Below are positions 17,497-29,157 of a DNA stretch of 64,000 bases, piece after piece. The notes under the pieces are model-generated. The model was not told the DNA's origin. It saw nothing but the letters and a program-made list of their open reading frames with translations, and searched no databases. The DNA is from Micromonospora sp. KC213. Lineage in GTDB: Bacteria; Actinomycetota; Actinomycetes; Mycobacteriales; Micromonosporaceae. A program made the position numbers and the translations under genes. Location of the stretch: the NCBI RefSeq assembly GCF_004348325.1, contig NZ_SMKF01000003.1, positions 1 to 64,000 of the forward strand, given 5' to 3'. Numbering within the stretch: the first letter of the stretch is position 1; each line of letters starts with the position of its first letter.

Positions 17497-19214
17497 CCGC
17501 CACCGCCGGACGGGAGGGGCAGCTCTGGTCCCGCTGCGCCGGTTGCGCCAGCCTGCTGTACCGCAAACGGCTGCGGCGCAACCTCGACGTGTGCCCGGAG
17601 TGCGGGGAACACTCCCGCCTGGACGCGCCGGAGCGGGTGGCCCAACTGGTCGATCCGGGGTCGTTCACCCCGCTGCCGGAACGCCCGGCCGAGGTGGACC
17701 CGATTGGCTTCGTCGACGTACTGCCGTACCCGCACCGGCTCAGCGCCGCGCGCGCCGGCACCGGCCTCGACGAGGCCGTGGTCTGCGGCACCGCCACCAT
17801 CGGCCGGCAGCCCTGCGCGTTGGCCGTGATGGACTTCCGGTTCCTCGGCGGCAGCCTCGGCTGCGCCGTCGGCGAACTGATCACGCGCACCGCCGAGCGG
17901 GCGCTGGCGGACCGGATCCCGCTGCTCCTGGTCACCGCCTCCGGTGGGGCGCGGATGCAGGAGGGAGCCCTGTCGCTGATGCAGATGGCCACGGTCAGCC
18001 AGGCGATCGCCGAGCTGCGGGAAGCGGGGGTGCTCACCGTCAGTGTGCTCACCGATCCCACCTACGGGGGCGTGGCGGCCTCGTTCGCCACCAACACCGA
18101 CGTGGTGCTCGCCGAGAGCGGCGCCCGGATGGGGTTCGCCGGACCGCGGGTGATCCGCCAGGTCACCGGCCGGGATCTGCCCGAGGGCTTCCAGACCGCC
18201 GAGTTCCTGCTCCACCACGGTCAGGTCGACATGGTGGTGCCCCGGCACGCGCTGCGCGGCCGGCTGGTGGCGCTGCTGGCCGCCGCCCGGTCCGGGCGGC
18301 GGCCGGCGCTGGCCGCCGCCGTGCCGCGGCAGGAGAGCCCGTCCGCCCGGCCGGTGTCGGACGCAACCGCCGCGGGTAGCCGGCCGGTGCCGGACGGCGG
18401 CGACGCCTGGGAGACCGTCCGGCTGGCCCGGCATCCCGGGCGGCCGACCACCCTGGACTATCTGGACACCACCTTCGACGGCTTCGTGGAACTGCACGGC
18501 GACCGGCTCGGCGGGGACTGCCCGGCGGTGGTCGGCGGCCTGGCCCGGCTCGACGGGCGGCACGTGATGGTGGTCGGCCACCAGAAGGGACACACCACCG
18601 GTGAACTGGTGACCCGGAACTTCGGCATGGCCAGCCCGGCCGGGCACCGCAAGGCGTTGCGGCTGTTCCGGCTCGCCGCCCGGCTCGGTCTGCCGGTGGT
18701 CACCCTGGTCGACACCCCCGGCGCCGACCCCGGCGTCGACGCCGAGATGCAGGGTCAGGCGGCCGCCATCGCGGAGAACATCCTGTGTCTCAGCGTGCTG
18801 CCCACCCCCGTCGTCGCGGTGATCACCGGCGAGGGCGGCAGCGGCGGTGCGCTCGCCCTCGCCGTCGCCGACCGGGTGCTGATGCTTCAGCACGCCGTCT
18901 ACTCGGTGATCAGCCCCGAGGGCTGCGCCGCGATTCTCTGGCCGGACCGTGGTGCCGCCCCGCAGGCGGCCCGCGCGTTGCGGCTGACCGCTCCGGACCT
19001 GTGCCGGCTCGGCGTCGCCGACGACCTCGTACCCGAGCCGGCACCGGCCGCCCACCACGACCCGGAAGGGGCCGCCCGGATGCTGCGTGACGCGGTACTG
19101 GCCAACCTGCTTCCCCTGCTCGACGTACCCCCGGCGACCCTGGTCCGCCGACGGCGGCAACGCTTCCGGCGCTTCGGCGCCGCCCGTACCGGCCTGCGGG
19201 CGGGTGCCCGGTGA
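17493..19214 (+). CDS. AccD-AccA fusion, acetyl-CoA carboxylase carboxyltransferase
   Basis: The 573-residue protein carries both carboxyltransferase subunits in one chain. Residues 1-45 hold a four-cysteine zinc finger (CAGC...CPEC) as in AccD. The beta half follows (SGGARMQEGALSLMQMA), then an Ala/Pro-rich linker near 290-310, then the alpha half with the acetyl-CoA binding region (LVDTPGADPGVDAEMQGQAA, ITGEGGSGGALALAVAD). Together with the biotin carrier and biotin carboxylase that follow, it makes malonyl-CoA for the cluster. A dedicated carboxylase inside a type II PKS cluster suggests high demand for extender units. The GTG start overlaps the cyclase stop. Confidence 0.9.
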   Translation: MTATAGREGQLWSRCAGCASLLYRKRLRRNLDVCPECGEHSRLDAPERVAQLVDPGSFTPLPERPAEVDPIGFVDVLPYPHRLSAARAGTGLDEAVVCGTATIGRQPCALAVMDFRFLGGSLGCAVGELITRTAERALADRIPLLLVTASGGARMQEGALSLMQMATVSQAIAELREAGVLTVSVLTDPTYGGVAASFATNTDVVLAESGARMGFAGPRVIRQVTGRDLPEGFQTAEFLLHHGQVDMVVPRHALRGRLVALLAAARSGRRPALAAAVPRQESPSARPVSDATAAGSRPVPDGGDAWETVRLARHPGRPTTLDYLDTTFDGFVELHGDRLGGDCPAVVGGLARLDGRHVMVVGHQKGHTTGELVTRNFGMASPAGHRKALRLFRLAARLGLPVVTLVDTPGADPGVDAEMQGQAAAIAENILCLSVLPTPVVAVITGEGGSGGALALAVADRVLMLQHAVYSVISPEGCAAILWPDRGAAPQAARALRLTAPDLCRLGVADDLVPEPAPAAHHDPEGAARMLRDAVLANLLPLLDVPPATLVRRRRQRFRRFGAARTGLRAGAR

Positions 19215-19726
19215 GCGCCGGCGTCGTCCCCGCCGACGGCGTGCCCACCGAAACCGGCGGCGTGCCGGTGACGCACGAGGTGGACACCGTCCTGGCCGGA
19301 CTGCGCCGGCACGCCCGGCAACTCGTCGCCGAGGTCGCCGGCCCGGTCCGGCGGGTGCGGCTGCGCAGCGGGGACACCGTGCTGGAGATCGAGTGGCACG
19401 GGATCGCCGCGGCGGTGGAACCGGCCCGTGCCCCGGAGCCGGCCGTGCCGACGCCACGCCCGCAACGCCCGGCCGCCGCCACCGGTCGGGTGGCGGTGCG
19501 CTCGCCGATCGTCGGCACGTTCTACCGCGCCCCGGAGCCCGGCGCCGCGCCCTTCGTCCGGGTCGGTGACCTGGTCCGGCCCGGACAGGTGGTCGGGATC
19601 GTGGAGGCGATGAAGCTGATGAACGAGGTGACCGCCGAGCGGGCCGGCCGGGTGGTCGAGATCCTCGTCGACGACGGCCGGCCGGTCGAGTACGACCAGC
19701 CGCTGGTCGCACTCGACCCGGTCTGA
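19211..19726 (+). CDS. accB: Biotin carboxyl carrier protein
   Basis: The protein has 171 residues, with a variable N-terminal half and a biotinyl domain at about 92-171. The biotin site VEAMKLMNEV places the biotinylated lysine at K135; the flanking SPIVGTFYRAPEPGA is the usual AccB thumb region. It carries CO2 between the carboxylase encoded next and the AccD-AccA fusion encoded before. The GTG start overlaps the stop of the fusion gene (GTGA), showing tight translational coupling. Confidence 0.92.
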   Translation: MSAGVVPADGVPTETGGVPVTHEVDTVLAGLRRHARQLVAEVAGPVRRVRLRSGDTVLEIEWHGIAAAVEPARAPEPAVPTPRPQRPAAATGRVAVRSPIVGTFYRAPEPGAAPFVRVGDLVRPGQVVGIVEAMKLMNEVTAERAGRVVEILVDDGRPVEYDQPLVALDPV

Positions 19727-22244
<2,518 letters not shown>

Positions 22245-22248
<4 letters not shown>

Positions 22249-23513
22249 CCGGGCGCCGCACGGTCGTCACCGGCGTCGGGGTGGTCGCGCCGGGCGGCGC
22301 CACCCGGGACCGTTTCTGGAAGACCGTCACCGAGGGACGGACGGCGACCCGCCGGATCAGCTTCTTCGACCCGTCGCCGTTCCGCTCCCAGATCGCCGCC
22401 GAGTGCGACTTCGACCCCGACGCCGCCGGCATCACCCTGGCCGAGCGGCAGCGCGCCGACCGGTACGTGCAGTTCGCCCTGGCCTGCTCCACCGAGGCCC
22501 TCGCCGACAGCGGCCTGGTGCTCACCGACGCCGAACGGGAGGTCACCGGGGTGGTGCTCGGCACCGCCGTCGGCGGCACCATGGCCCTGGAACAGGAGTA
22601 CGTGCGGGTCAGCGACTCCGGCCGGCGGTGGCTGGTCGACCACACCCTCGGTGGGCCGTACCTCTACCCGGCGCTGGTGCCCAGCAGCCTGGCCGCCGAC
22701 GTGGCCGTCCGGCACGGCGTGCACGGCCCCGCCCAGGTCGTCTCCACCGGCTGCACCTCCGGCATCGACGCCATCGGCTACGCCCACCAGTTGATCGTCG
22801 ACGGGGAGGCCGACATCGTGCTGACCGGGGCGTCCGACTCGCCGATCTCCCCGGTCACCGTCGCCTCCTTCGACGCGATCAAGGCGACCAGCCCGGACAA
22901 CGACGACCCGGCGCACGCCTCGCGTCCGTTCGACGCCGACCGGCACGGTTTCGTTCTCGCCGAGGGCGCCGCGGTGCTGGTGCTGGAGGAGTGGGAACAC
23001 GCCCGCCGCCGGGGCGCGCACGTCTACTGCGAACTCGCCGGGTACGCCAGCCGGGCCAACGGCTTCCACATGACCGGGCTGCGCCCGGACGGGGTGGAGA
23101 TGGGCCTGGCCATCGCCGACGCGCTGCGCCAGTCCCGGCTCGCGCCGCAGGACGTCTCGTACATCAGCGCGCACGGCTCCGGCACCCGGCAGAACGACCG
23201 GCACGAGACGGCGGCGTTCAAACGGGCACTGGGCGAGACCGCGTACCGGGTGCCGATCAGCTCGATCAAGTCGATGGTCGGGCACTCGCTGGGCGCGATC
23301 GGCTCGATCGAGATGGCCGCCTGCGCCCTGGCCATCGAGTACGGGGTGGTGCCGCCCACCGCGAACTGGACCACCCGGGACCCGGAGTGCGACCTGGACT
23401 ACGTGCCGAATGTGGCCCGGGAGGCCCCGGTGGACGTGGCCCTGTCGGTGGGCAGCGGGTTCGGTGGCTTCCAGTCCGCGATGGTCTTCCGCCGGCTGGC
23501 GGTCGGCGGATGA
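22245..23513 (+). CDS. Type II PKS ketosynthase alpha subunit
   Basis: This 422-residue ketosynthase keeps the full triad: active Cys170 in STGCTSG, His310 in SAHGSGT and His347 in SMVGHSLGA. Sequence style is that of KS-alpha in aromatic type II systems ([31 protein letters not shown]). It pairs with the chain-length factor encoded next, with a four-base overlap, to condense malonyl units into a poly-beta-ketone on the ACP. No ketoreductase lies anywhere in the cluster, so the chain is expected to be unreduced. The start is GTG at 22245. Confidence 0.95.
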
Positions 23514-24757
23514 GCATCCGGGCGGTGGTGACCGGGATCGGGGTGGTGGCCCCCAGCGGTGTGGGCGCCGACGCGCACTGGCGTACGGTCGTCGAGGGCA
23601 CCCGCCGCACCGCTCCGATCACGTTGTTCGACCCGGCGCGATACCCGACCCGGGTGGCCGGGGAGGTGCCCGGATTCGAGGCGGCGGCGTGGGCCGACAA
23701 CCGGCAGTTGGTGCAGACCGACCGGTGGACCCATCTGGGGTTCGCCGCCACGAGGCTGGCGCTGGCCGACGCCGGGCTGCCCGAGCGGGCCCCCGACCCG
23801 TACGGCTGGGCGGTCACCCTGGCCAGTTCGTCCGGGGGCAACCTGTTCGGGCAGCGGGAACTGCAACGGCTCTGGGGTGGCAGCACCCGCACCGTCGGGG
23901 CGTACCAGTCGATCGCCTGGTTCTACGCGGCCAGCGTCGGGCAGCTCTCCATCCACCACCAGTTCAAGGGCCCGTGCGGGGTGCTGGTCGCCGAGACCGC
24001 CGGCGGGCTGGACAGCCTCGCCCACGCGGTGCGTACCGTGCGCCGGGGCACCCCGGTGGTCATCGCCGGTGCCACCGAGTGCCCGCTGAGCCCGTACGCG
24101 CTGGCCTGCCAGCTCCGCTCCGGCCTGCTCAGCGACGATTCCGATCCGGAGGCAGCGTACCGGCCGTTCGACCGGTCGGCGGCCGGATACGTGCCCGCCG
24201 AGGGCGGGGCGGTCTTCGTGGTGGAGGAGTTCGGGCACGCCATGGCCCGGGGCGCCCGGATCTACGGCGAGGTGACCGGCTGGGGGGCAACCCACGACGC
24301 CGCGCACACCGGCCCGGACGGCGCGGGCGATCCCGGCCGGTACGCCCGGGCGATGCGGCTGGCCCTGGACCGCTCGGGCGTCACCGCCGACGAGGTGGAC
24401 GTGGTCCTGCCGGACGCCCTCGGGGTGCCCCGGTACGACCGGGCCGAGGCCGAGGCGCTGCGGGTGGTCTTCGGTGACCGGCCGCCGCCGGTGAGCACGC
24501 AGAAGCCGTTGACCGGCCGGGCCCATCAGGGGGGCGCGGCGTTGGACGTGGCGACCGCGCTGCTGGCGTTCCATCACGACACGCTGCCCGCCTCGGCCGC
24601 TCCGGGGGAGCCGGCGCCGGGATGCGACCTGGACTTCCTGCGTACGCCCCGGCGACCCCGGCACCGGCTCGCGCTGGTCTGCGCCCGGGGCTTCGACGGT
24701 TTCAACAGCGCGCTGGTGCTGCGTGGGGCGCCACCGGCGTCGAGGGGAGGGGCGTGA
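23510..24757 (+). CDS. Chain-length factor (KS-beta)
   Basis: The 415-residue partner of KS-alpha lacks the active cysteine. In most chain-length factors the residue there is glutamine (AEQAGG); here the segment is [14 protein letters not shown], with threonine at 163. CLFs set the number of extensions, and the glutamine is linked to malonyl-ACP decarboxylation, so the change deserves attention. The rest is typical ([51 protein letters not shown]). The ATG overlaps the KS-alpha stop and the stop overlaps the next ATG (TGATG). Confidence 0.93.
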   Translation: MSIRAVVTGIGVVAPSGVGADAHWRTVVEGTRRTAPITLFDPARYPTRVAGEVPGFEAAAWADNRQLVQTDRWTHLGFAATRLALADAGLPERAPDPYGWAVTLASSSGGNLFGQRELQRLWGGSTRTVGAYQSIAWFYAASVGQLSIHHQFKGPCGVLVAETAGGLDSLAHAVRTVRRGTPVVIAGATECPLSPYALACQLRSGLLSDDSDPEAAYRPFDRSAAGYVPAEGGAVFVVEEFGHAMARGARIYGEVTGWGATHDAAHTGPDGAGDPGRYARAMRLALDRSGVTADEVDVVLPDALGVPRYDRAEAEALRVVFGDRPPPVSTQKPLTGRAHQGGAALDVATALLAFHHDTLPASAAPGEPAPGCDLDFLRTPRRPRHRLALVCARGFDGFNSALVLRGAPPASRGGA

Positions 24758-25080
24758 TGAGCGGTCGACGGGCCCGGATCGTCTTCCTGGTACGGGTGGC
24801 GCAGGAGCGCACCGAGGACTTCCTGCGGGCCTACGAGGCGGTGCGGCATCTGGTCGCCGAGGGGGTGCCGGGGCACCTGGTGGACCAGGTGTGCCGCTCC
24901 GTCACCGATCCGGAGCAGTGGCTGATCACCAGCGAGTGGGAGTCGTTGGCGGACTTCGAGGCGTGGGAGCGCAGCCCGGAGCACCGCGAGCAGGTGCGGC
25001 CGATGCGCGAGTGTTTCACCGACGCCCGGTCGCTGCGTTTTGTCATCCACGCCCAGACCCCGGAGGTGGCCCGGGTCTGA
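24757..25080 (+). CDS. ABM-fold monooxygenase (SchA/CurD- or ActVA6-like)
   Basis: This 107-residue protein has the antibiotic-biosynthesis monooxygenase fold: IVFLVRVAQERTEDFLRAY, then DQVCRSVTDPEQWLITSEW, then SLADFEAWERSPEHREQV. Small cofactor-free oxygenases of this type convert phenols to quinones in aromatic polyketide pathways. Its ATG overlaps the chain-length-factor stop, and it is the last gene of the first coupled block. The function is by family and context; it could also be a non-catalytic dimeric barrel. Confidence 0.8.
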   Translation: MSGRRARIVFLVRVAQERTEDFLRAYEAVRHLVAEGVPGHLVDQVCRSVTDPEQWLITSEWESLADFEAWERSPEHREQVRPMRECFTDARSLRFVIHAQTPEVARV

Positions 25081-25417
25081 GGCAGGCCGCACCACCCCAC
25101 CCCGGTGACCACGCCGAGTGACAGCCAGCCAGGTTGCGGTCAGTGACATCGCGGCGTGGAACTATCCGCGCGGGTCGGTTCACTTTGCTCTGCCGCCATC
25201 GGCGCACCACCCTGAAGACCAGTGGGTATCACCGGGAGGGGTGGTGTCCTCGGGTGACGACTACTCACCCAGGGTTACCGGTGCGTGGGTGGCGGCAGAA
25301 CACAGAAGCCGGGGCGGGGTCGGCGCAGCCGCCAGATCGGCTACACACCGCGACGTTTTACCGTTGCCGCGCCGCCCGTCGGATGCGGCAGGGGGCGCCC
25401 GGCGGGAGGATCACCGC
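25081..25417 (+). promoter_or_regulatory. Structured leader upstream of the SMR exporter gene
   Basis: This 337-bp gene-free stretch can fold into several hairpins. CACCACCCT at 25205-25213 faces AGGGGTGGTG at 25237-25246, and GGGTGA/TCACCC at 25252-25270 encloses a seven-base loop. It also carries AGGGTTACCGGTG and AGCCGGGGC stretches reminiscent of, but not clearly matching, the guanidine-I riboswitch that often precedes SMR genes. It may instead be a promoter/terminator boundary between the two biosynthetic blocks. Confidence 0.35.
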
Positions 25418-25738
25418 ATGGCGTACGTCTTCCTGCTGCTCGCGATCTCCGCCGAGGTGCTCGGCACCAGTCTGCTCAAGGCGACCGACGGGTTCACCCG
25501 GCTCTGGCCGACCCTCGGCCTGGCGGTGTCCTACCTGTTCGCCTTCGGGATGCTGGCCCTGGCGGTGCGGGACATCCCGGTCGGGGTGGCGTACGCGGTC
25601 TGGTCCGGGCTGGGCACTGCGGCGATCGTGGCGATCGGTGCCGCCTTCCTGCACGAGCCGCTGAGCGTGACCAAGGTGGTCGGTGTCGGCCTGGTCATCG
25701 CCGGCGTGGTGATCCTCAACCTCGGCGGCACCCACTGA
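25418..25738 (+). CDS. Small multidrug resistance (SMR) family transporter
   Basis: The 106-residue protein has four membrane helices and the SMR signature: the essential membrane glutamate at E13 (AISAEVLGTS), then AYAVWSGLGTAAIVAIGA in helix 3 and GVGLVIAGVVILNL in helix 4. SMR dimers export cationic drugs or guanidinium in exchange for protons. It lies between the two PKS blocks in the same direction and is the only transporter seen in the cluster, so it may export the product or confer self-resistance. A GGGAGGA site precedes the ATG. Confidence 0.9.
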   Translation: MAYVFLLLAISAEVLGTSLLKATDGFTRLWPTLGLAVSYLFAFGMLALAVRDIPVGVAYAVWSGLGTAAIVAIGAAFLHEPLSVTKVVGVGLVIAGVVILNLGGTH

Positions 25739-26028
25739 GCACGGCCAGATCTGCCCACCCGTCGTCTCGGACCCGGGCCGGCTGACCCCGAACGCCACCG
25801 TCACCTGGACCGCCTGGATCGGCGTGGATCTCGTTGAGGTTGCCCCCGGCGCATACGCGCCCGATCCTGCCTGTCCGATCGAGCGTGGGCAATCCGGCTG
25901 CCCGCTCCTTTTGATCTAGCCATTTGCATCTGGCAATGGTGATCCGGGCTGTCGTAGGGTTCCGGCAGCACCCCGAGAGACGCACTTTATGGGCGGATTC
26001 CGCCCTGATTGAGGTTGGGCGGTGGGCG
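25739..26028. promoter_or_regulatory. Intergenic region ahead of the second biosynthetic block
   Basis: These 290 bases contain no gene. A 20-bp imperfect inverted repeat at 25920-25939 (arms CCATT/AATGG with an inner CA/TG match) lies in the A+T-rich part and could be an operator for a TetR- or LacI-like protein. The promoter of the ligase operon is expected here. Confidence 0.4.
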
Positions 26029-27429
26029 ATGGTGACCATGGAGCGTCCGACCGGAGAACCTGCGACACACGACCCGGAATGGGTCGACGACATGTTGCTG
26101 GGCGGCGGTTCGGCCGATGTTTGTCTCCGTCTGCCGGAGCCGGTCGACCGGGGCACCCTGCGCCGTCTGGTGGCCGAGGCACAGACCCGGCTCGCCGCCG
26201 CCGGGCTGCGTCCCGGCGGTGCCGCCGCGCTGCGCCTGCCCCCGTCGCTGGCGTACGTGGTGAACCTGCTGGCCACCTGGCGTAGCGGCGCACAGGCCGT
26301 CCTGCTCGACCACCGGCTCACCGACCACGAGGTCGACCGGGCGCTGGCCCGGCTCACCCCACAGGTGGTCGTCGCCCCAAGCCACGTCGCCGGCGGCGCG
26401 CTGCGCGTCTTCGTCGACGTGACCGAGACGGTGCACCGGTACGCCGATCGGCCGGCCACCAGCGGGCACGCGGTCATCCAGCTCAGCTCCGGCTCCACCG
26501 GTCCGTCCAAGGTGATCGGTCGCACCGCCGACGACCTGGTCGCCGAGGTACGCCGCTACACCCGCATCGACGGGGTGGCGTTGCCCGGCGAGCGGATCGT
26601 CCTGCTGCCGTCCATGGTGCACGTGCTCGGCCTGGTCGGTGGGCTGCTCTACGGGCTGCACGCCGGCGTCGAGTTGGTCCCGCCGACCCGTCTCTCCGGC
26701 GACGCGATCCTGGCGGCCGTGCGGGCCCAGGACACCCCGGCGACCGTGCTCGGCGTGCCGTTCCACATCGGCCTGCTCGCCTCCACCCGCCCCGACGGTC
26801 CGCTGCCGCAGTTCAGGCGGATGACCACCGGCGGGGAGCTGGTGCCGGCCGCGACCGCCCAGGCGTTCGCCGACCGGTTCGGCGTCCCGCTGGGCAACAT
26901 GTACGGCATGACCGAGGTCGGGGTCATCGGCACCGACCTGCACGGCGAGCACCGTCCCTCGATCATGCCTGCCCCCGGCATCGAGGTGCGCGAGGTTGAC
27001 GGCGAACTCCAGGTGAGCTGCCCGGCCTCGCCGTACGTCGGGCTCAGCGACCCCACCCGGTGGGCCGACGGCTGGCTGCACACCCGCGACGCCGGCACCG
27101 TCGACCCGGCGAGCGGCCTGGTCACCGTCAAGGGGCGCCTCGACTCCCAGGTCTCCGTCGGCGGGATGAAGGTGGACCTCAGCGAGGTCGAGAGCACCCT
27201 CACCGGGTTGCCCGGGGTGGCCGCCGCGGTCGTGGTCTACGACGACGGCATCACCGCCTACGTGCAACCCGACGGGCCGCTGACCGAGGAAACGCTGGAC
27301 GGGCTCCTCGCCGAACGGCTCGCCGGCTACAAGCGTCCCCGCACCCTGCACCTGGTCGACCAGCTGCCCCGGACCACCACCGGCAAGCTGGTCCGCTCCG
27401 TCCCCGCGCTTCGGCTGACCGCGCCGTGA
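26029..27429 (+). CDS. Acyl-AMP ligase (ANL superfamily)
   Basis: The 466-residue protein is a short adenylating enzyme. The phosphate loop is QLSSGSTGPSK, the adenine region TTGGELVPA and GNMYGMTEVG, the hinge aspartate segment GRLDSQVSVGGMKVDLSEVE, and the catalytic lysine lies in TTTGKLVR. Two carrier proteins are encoded immediately downstream, so it probably activates a carboxylic acid and loads a carrier, although CoA ligation is possible. It has the size of the ligases that load aryl acids in aryl polyene-like systems. I prefer ATG at 26029; ATG at 26038 is an alternative. Confidence 0.85.
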   Translation: MVTMERPTGEPATHDPEWVDDMLLGGGSADVCLRLPEPVDRGTLRRLVAEAQTRLAAAGLRPGGAAALRLPPSLAYVVNLLATWRSGAQAVLLDHRLTDHEVDRALARLTPQVVVAPSHVAGGALRVFVDVTETVHRYADRPATSGHAVIQLSSGSTGPSKVIGRTADDLVAEVRRYTRIDGVALPGERIVLLPSMVHVLGLVGGLLYGLHAGVELVPPTRLSGDAILAAVRAQDTPATVLGVPFHIGLLASTRPDGPLPQFRRMTTGGELVPAATAQAFADRFGVPLGNMYGMTEVGVIGTDLHGEHRPSIMPAPGIEVREVDGELQVSCPASPYVGLSDPTRWADGWLHTRDAGTVDPASGLVTVKGRLDSQVSVGGMKVDLSEVESTLTGLPGVAAAVVVYDDGITAYVQPDGPLTEETLDGLLAERLAGYKRPRTLHLVDQLPRTTTGKLVRSVPALRLTAP

Positions 27430-27483
27430 CGCGCGGCAGCCGGTCCACCGCCGTCAGCTCGCCCACGAGGAGAGGTTGAACCC

Positions 27484-27750
27484 ATGCGCGACGAGGTCCG
27501 CACCTTCGTCATCCAGCAACTCGAGGACATGAACTACGACGTCGACGGAATCGACGACGACACCACCCTCGGCCCCGCCGGCGTCGACCTGGAGTCCCTC
27601 GCCCTGGCTGACCTGGCCGTCCGGGTCGAGGACCGGTACGGCCTGACGTTCGCCGACGACGAGTCGGAGCGGCTGGCCCTGATGACGGTCGGCGAGTTCA
27701 CCACCATGATCGCCGAGCGGGTCGCCGGGGCGACCGCCGACAACCGCTGA
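27484..27750 (+). CDS. Acyl carrier protein
   Basis: The 88-residue protein has the carrier fold with phosphopantetheine serine at S38 in GVDLESLALADL. The region after it (VRVEDRYGLTFADDESERLA) is the usual acidic partner-binding helix. Its stop overlaps the next carrier start (TGATG). An AGGAGAGG site precedes the ATG. It probably carries the acid activated by the ligase just upstream. Confidence 0.9.
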   Translation: MRDEVRTFVIQQLEDMNYDVDGIDDDTTLGPAGVDLESLALADLAVRVEDRYGLTFADDESERLALMTVGEFTTMIAERVAGATADNR

Positions 27751-27995
27751 TGTCGGGTCAACCCGACCTGGCGCGAGCCGACCTGCTCGGCATGCTCGCC
27801 GACATGACCGCCAAACCCGTCGACCAGGTGTCGCACCGGGTCGGCTCGATGGAACTGGCCTGGCTCGTGCACCTCGTCGAGCAGCGCTACCAGCGGCGGT
27901 TGGATCTCACCGACGACCAGCTGGCCGCGATCCGCACCGTCGATGACGCCCTGGCGGTGTTCCGCACCTCGCTGACCAGCGCCACGGATGGATGA
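27750..27995 (+). CDS. Second acyl carrier protein with unusual DSL motif
   Basis: This 81-residue carrier-like protein has VGSMELAWLVHLVEQRY where a DSL motif is expected: the serine is kept (S33) but the aspartate before it is glycine. The C-terminal helices (TDDQLAAIRTVDDALAVFR) match the carrier fold. The serine suggests it can still be phosphopantetheinylated; the lost aspartate may weaken or alter recognition by the transferase. It overlaps both neighbours, and pairs of carriers are common in aryl polyene and related systems. Confidence 0.8.
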   Translation: MSGQPDLARADLLGMLADMTAKPVDQVSHRVGSMELAWLVHLVEQRYQRRLDLTDDQLAAIRTVDDALAVFRTSLTSATDG

Positions 27996-29157
27996 GCGGG
28001 AACCCGTACCGATCACCGGAACGTACGCCGTCAGCGCCCTGGGCCGGGGCGTCGACGCGCAACTCGACGGGGTGCTCCGCGCCGCCCCGGCGTTCCGGCC
28101 GGTACGCCGATTCGACACCACCGTCCGCCGGGTGGGCGTGGCCGCGACCCTGCCCGACGTCGACACCCTCCCCGACGAGCTGACCGAAGCCGTGACGGCC
28201 GCCTGCGCGGCGGCCGCACTGACCGCCGCGCACCGGACCGGGTCGGCGTTCTTCCTGGCCACCCACGGTGGCCCCGGTACGCTGCCCGGCCCGTTCCGCG
28301 CCGACCGGCCGATAGCTGTCGCACCCGAGGCGGGGCGCGACGAACGAGGGCCGCTGCCGGCGCTCGCCGGGCACCTGGCCCGACGGTGCGGGCTCGGCGG
28401 CCCCACCCGCGTCTACACCACCGCCTGCGTTTCGGCCAGCACCGCGGTGGCCGACGCCGCCGCCCTGATCCGCCGAGGTGACCGGGAACGGGTCGTGGTC
28501 GCCGCCGGTTACCTGGTCGAGCCGGACCAGTTCGCGCTCTTCGACGCCGGCCGGGCGCTCGCCGACGACGGGGCGGTCCGCCCGTTCAGCGCCGGCCGGC
28601 GGGGGCTGCTGCTCGGCGACGGGGTGGCGGCGGTGGTGCTGGAGTCCGCCGGGGCGGCCCGACGTCGGGGCGCGTCACCGGTGGCGGCCCTGCACGGCTG
28701 GGGCCGGGCCGGCGACGCGTACCACCCGTGCCAGCCCGACCCGACCGGTCGCGGGCTGGCCCGGGCGGTCGGCGCGGCGCTGCGGCGCGCGGGCCTGGAG
28801 CCGGCGGCGGTCGGCTACGTCAACGCCAACGCCACCGGCACCGGGTTCGGTGACGCCGCCGAGGCCGCCGCGCTGCGGCTGGCCCTCGGCGAGCACGCCG
28901 GCCGGGTGCCGGTCAGCTCCACCAAGTCGGTGCACGGGCACGCGCTGGAGGCATCCGGTCTGCTCGAACTGGTGGTGACCGTGCAGGCGTTACGGCACGG
29001 GACGTTGCCGGTCAACGCCGGTTGGCTCGGACCCGACGAGACCTGCCCGCTGGACGTGGTCACCGACGCCCCACGACCGGCGGTCGGCCGGTACGCGCTG
29101 AGCCTCAACGCGGCGTTCGGTGGCGCGAACACCGCCCTGCTGGTGGGCGCGCCGTGA
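27988..29157 (+). CDS. Atypical ketosynthase with Asn at the first catalytic His
   Basis: The 389-residue protein has the thiolase fold and keeps Cys147 (TTACVSAST) and the second histidine His318 (KSVHGHALEASG). The HGTGT motif is replaced by NATGT (VNANATGTGFGD), so the first histidine is Asn281. A Cys-Asn-His set differs from FabF-type elongating enzymes and suggests priming, acyl transfer or a restricted condensation. It overlaps the carrier gene by eight bases and the next gene by four. It probably works with the PF13723-like protein that follows. Confidence 0.85.
   Translation: MDEREPVPITGTYAVSALGRGVDAQLDGVLRAAPAFRPVRRFDTTVRRVGVAATLPDVDTLPDELTEAVTAACAAAALTAAHRTGSAFFLATHGGPGTLPGPFRADRPIAVAPEAGRDERGPLPALAGHLARRCGLGGPTRVYTTACVSASTAVADAAALIRRGDRERVVVAAGYLVEPDQFALFDAGRALADDGAVRPFSAGRRGLLLGDGVAAVVLESAGAARRRGASPVAALHGWGRAGDAYHPCQPDPTGRGLARAVGAALRRAGLEPAAVGYVNANATGTGFGDAAEAAALRLALGEHAGRVPVSSTKSVHGHALEASGLLELVVTVQALRHGTLPVNAGWLGPDETCPLDVVTDAPRPAVGRYALSLNAAFGGANTALLVGAP

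Noticed and set aside
25081..25417. Firm call of a guanidine-I riboswitch
   Set aside because: Only loose similarities to conserved blocks could be found by eye; the order and spacing do not match convincingly.
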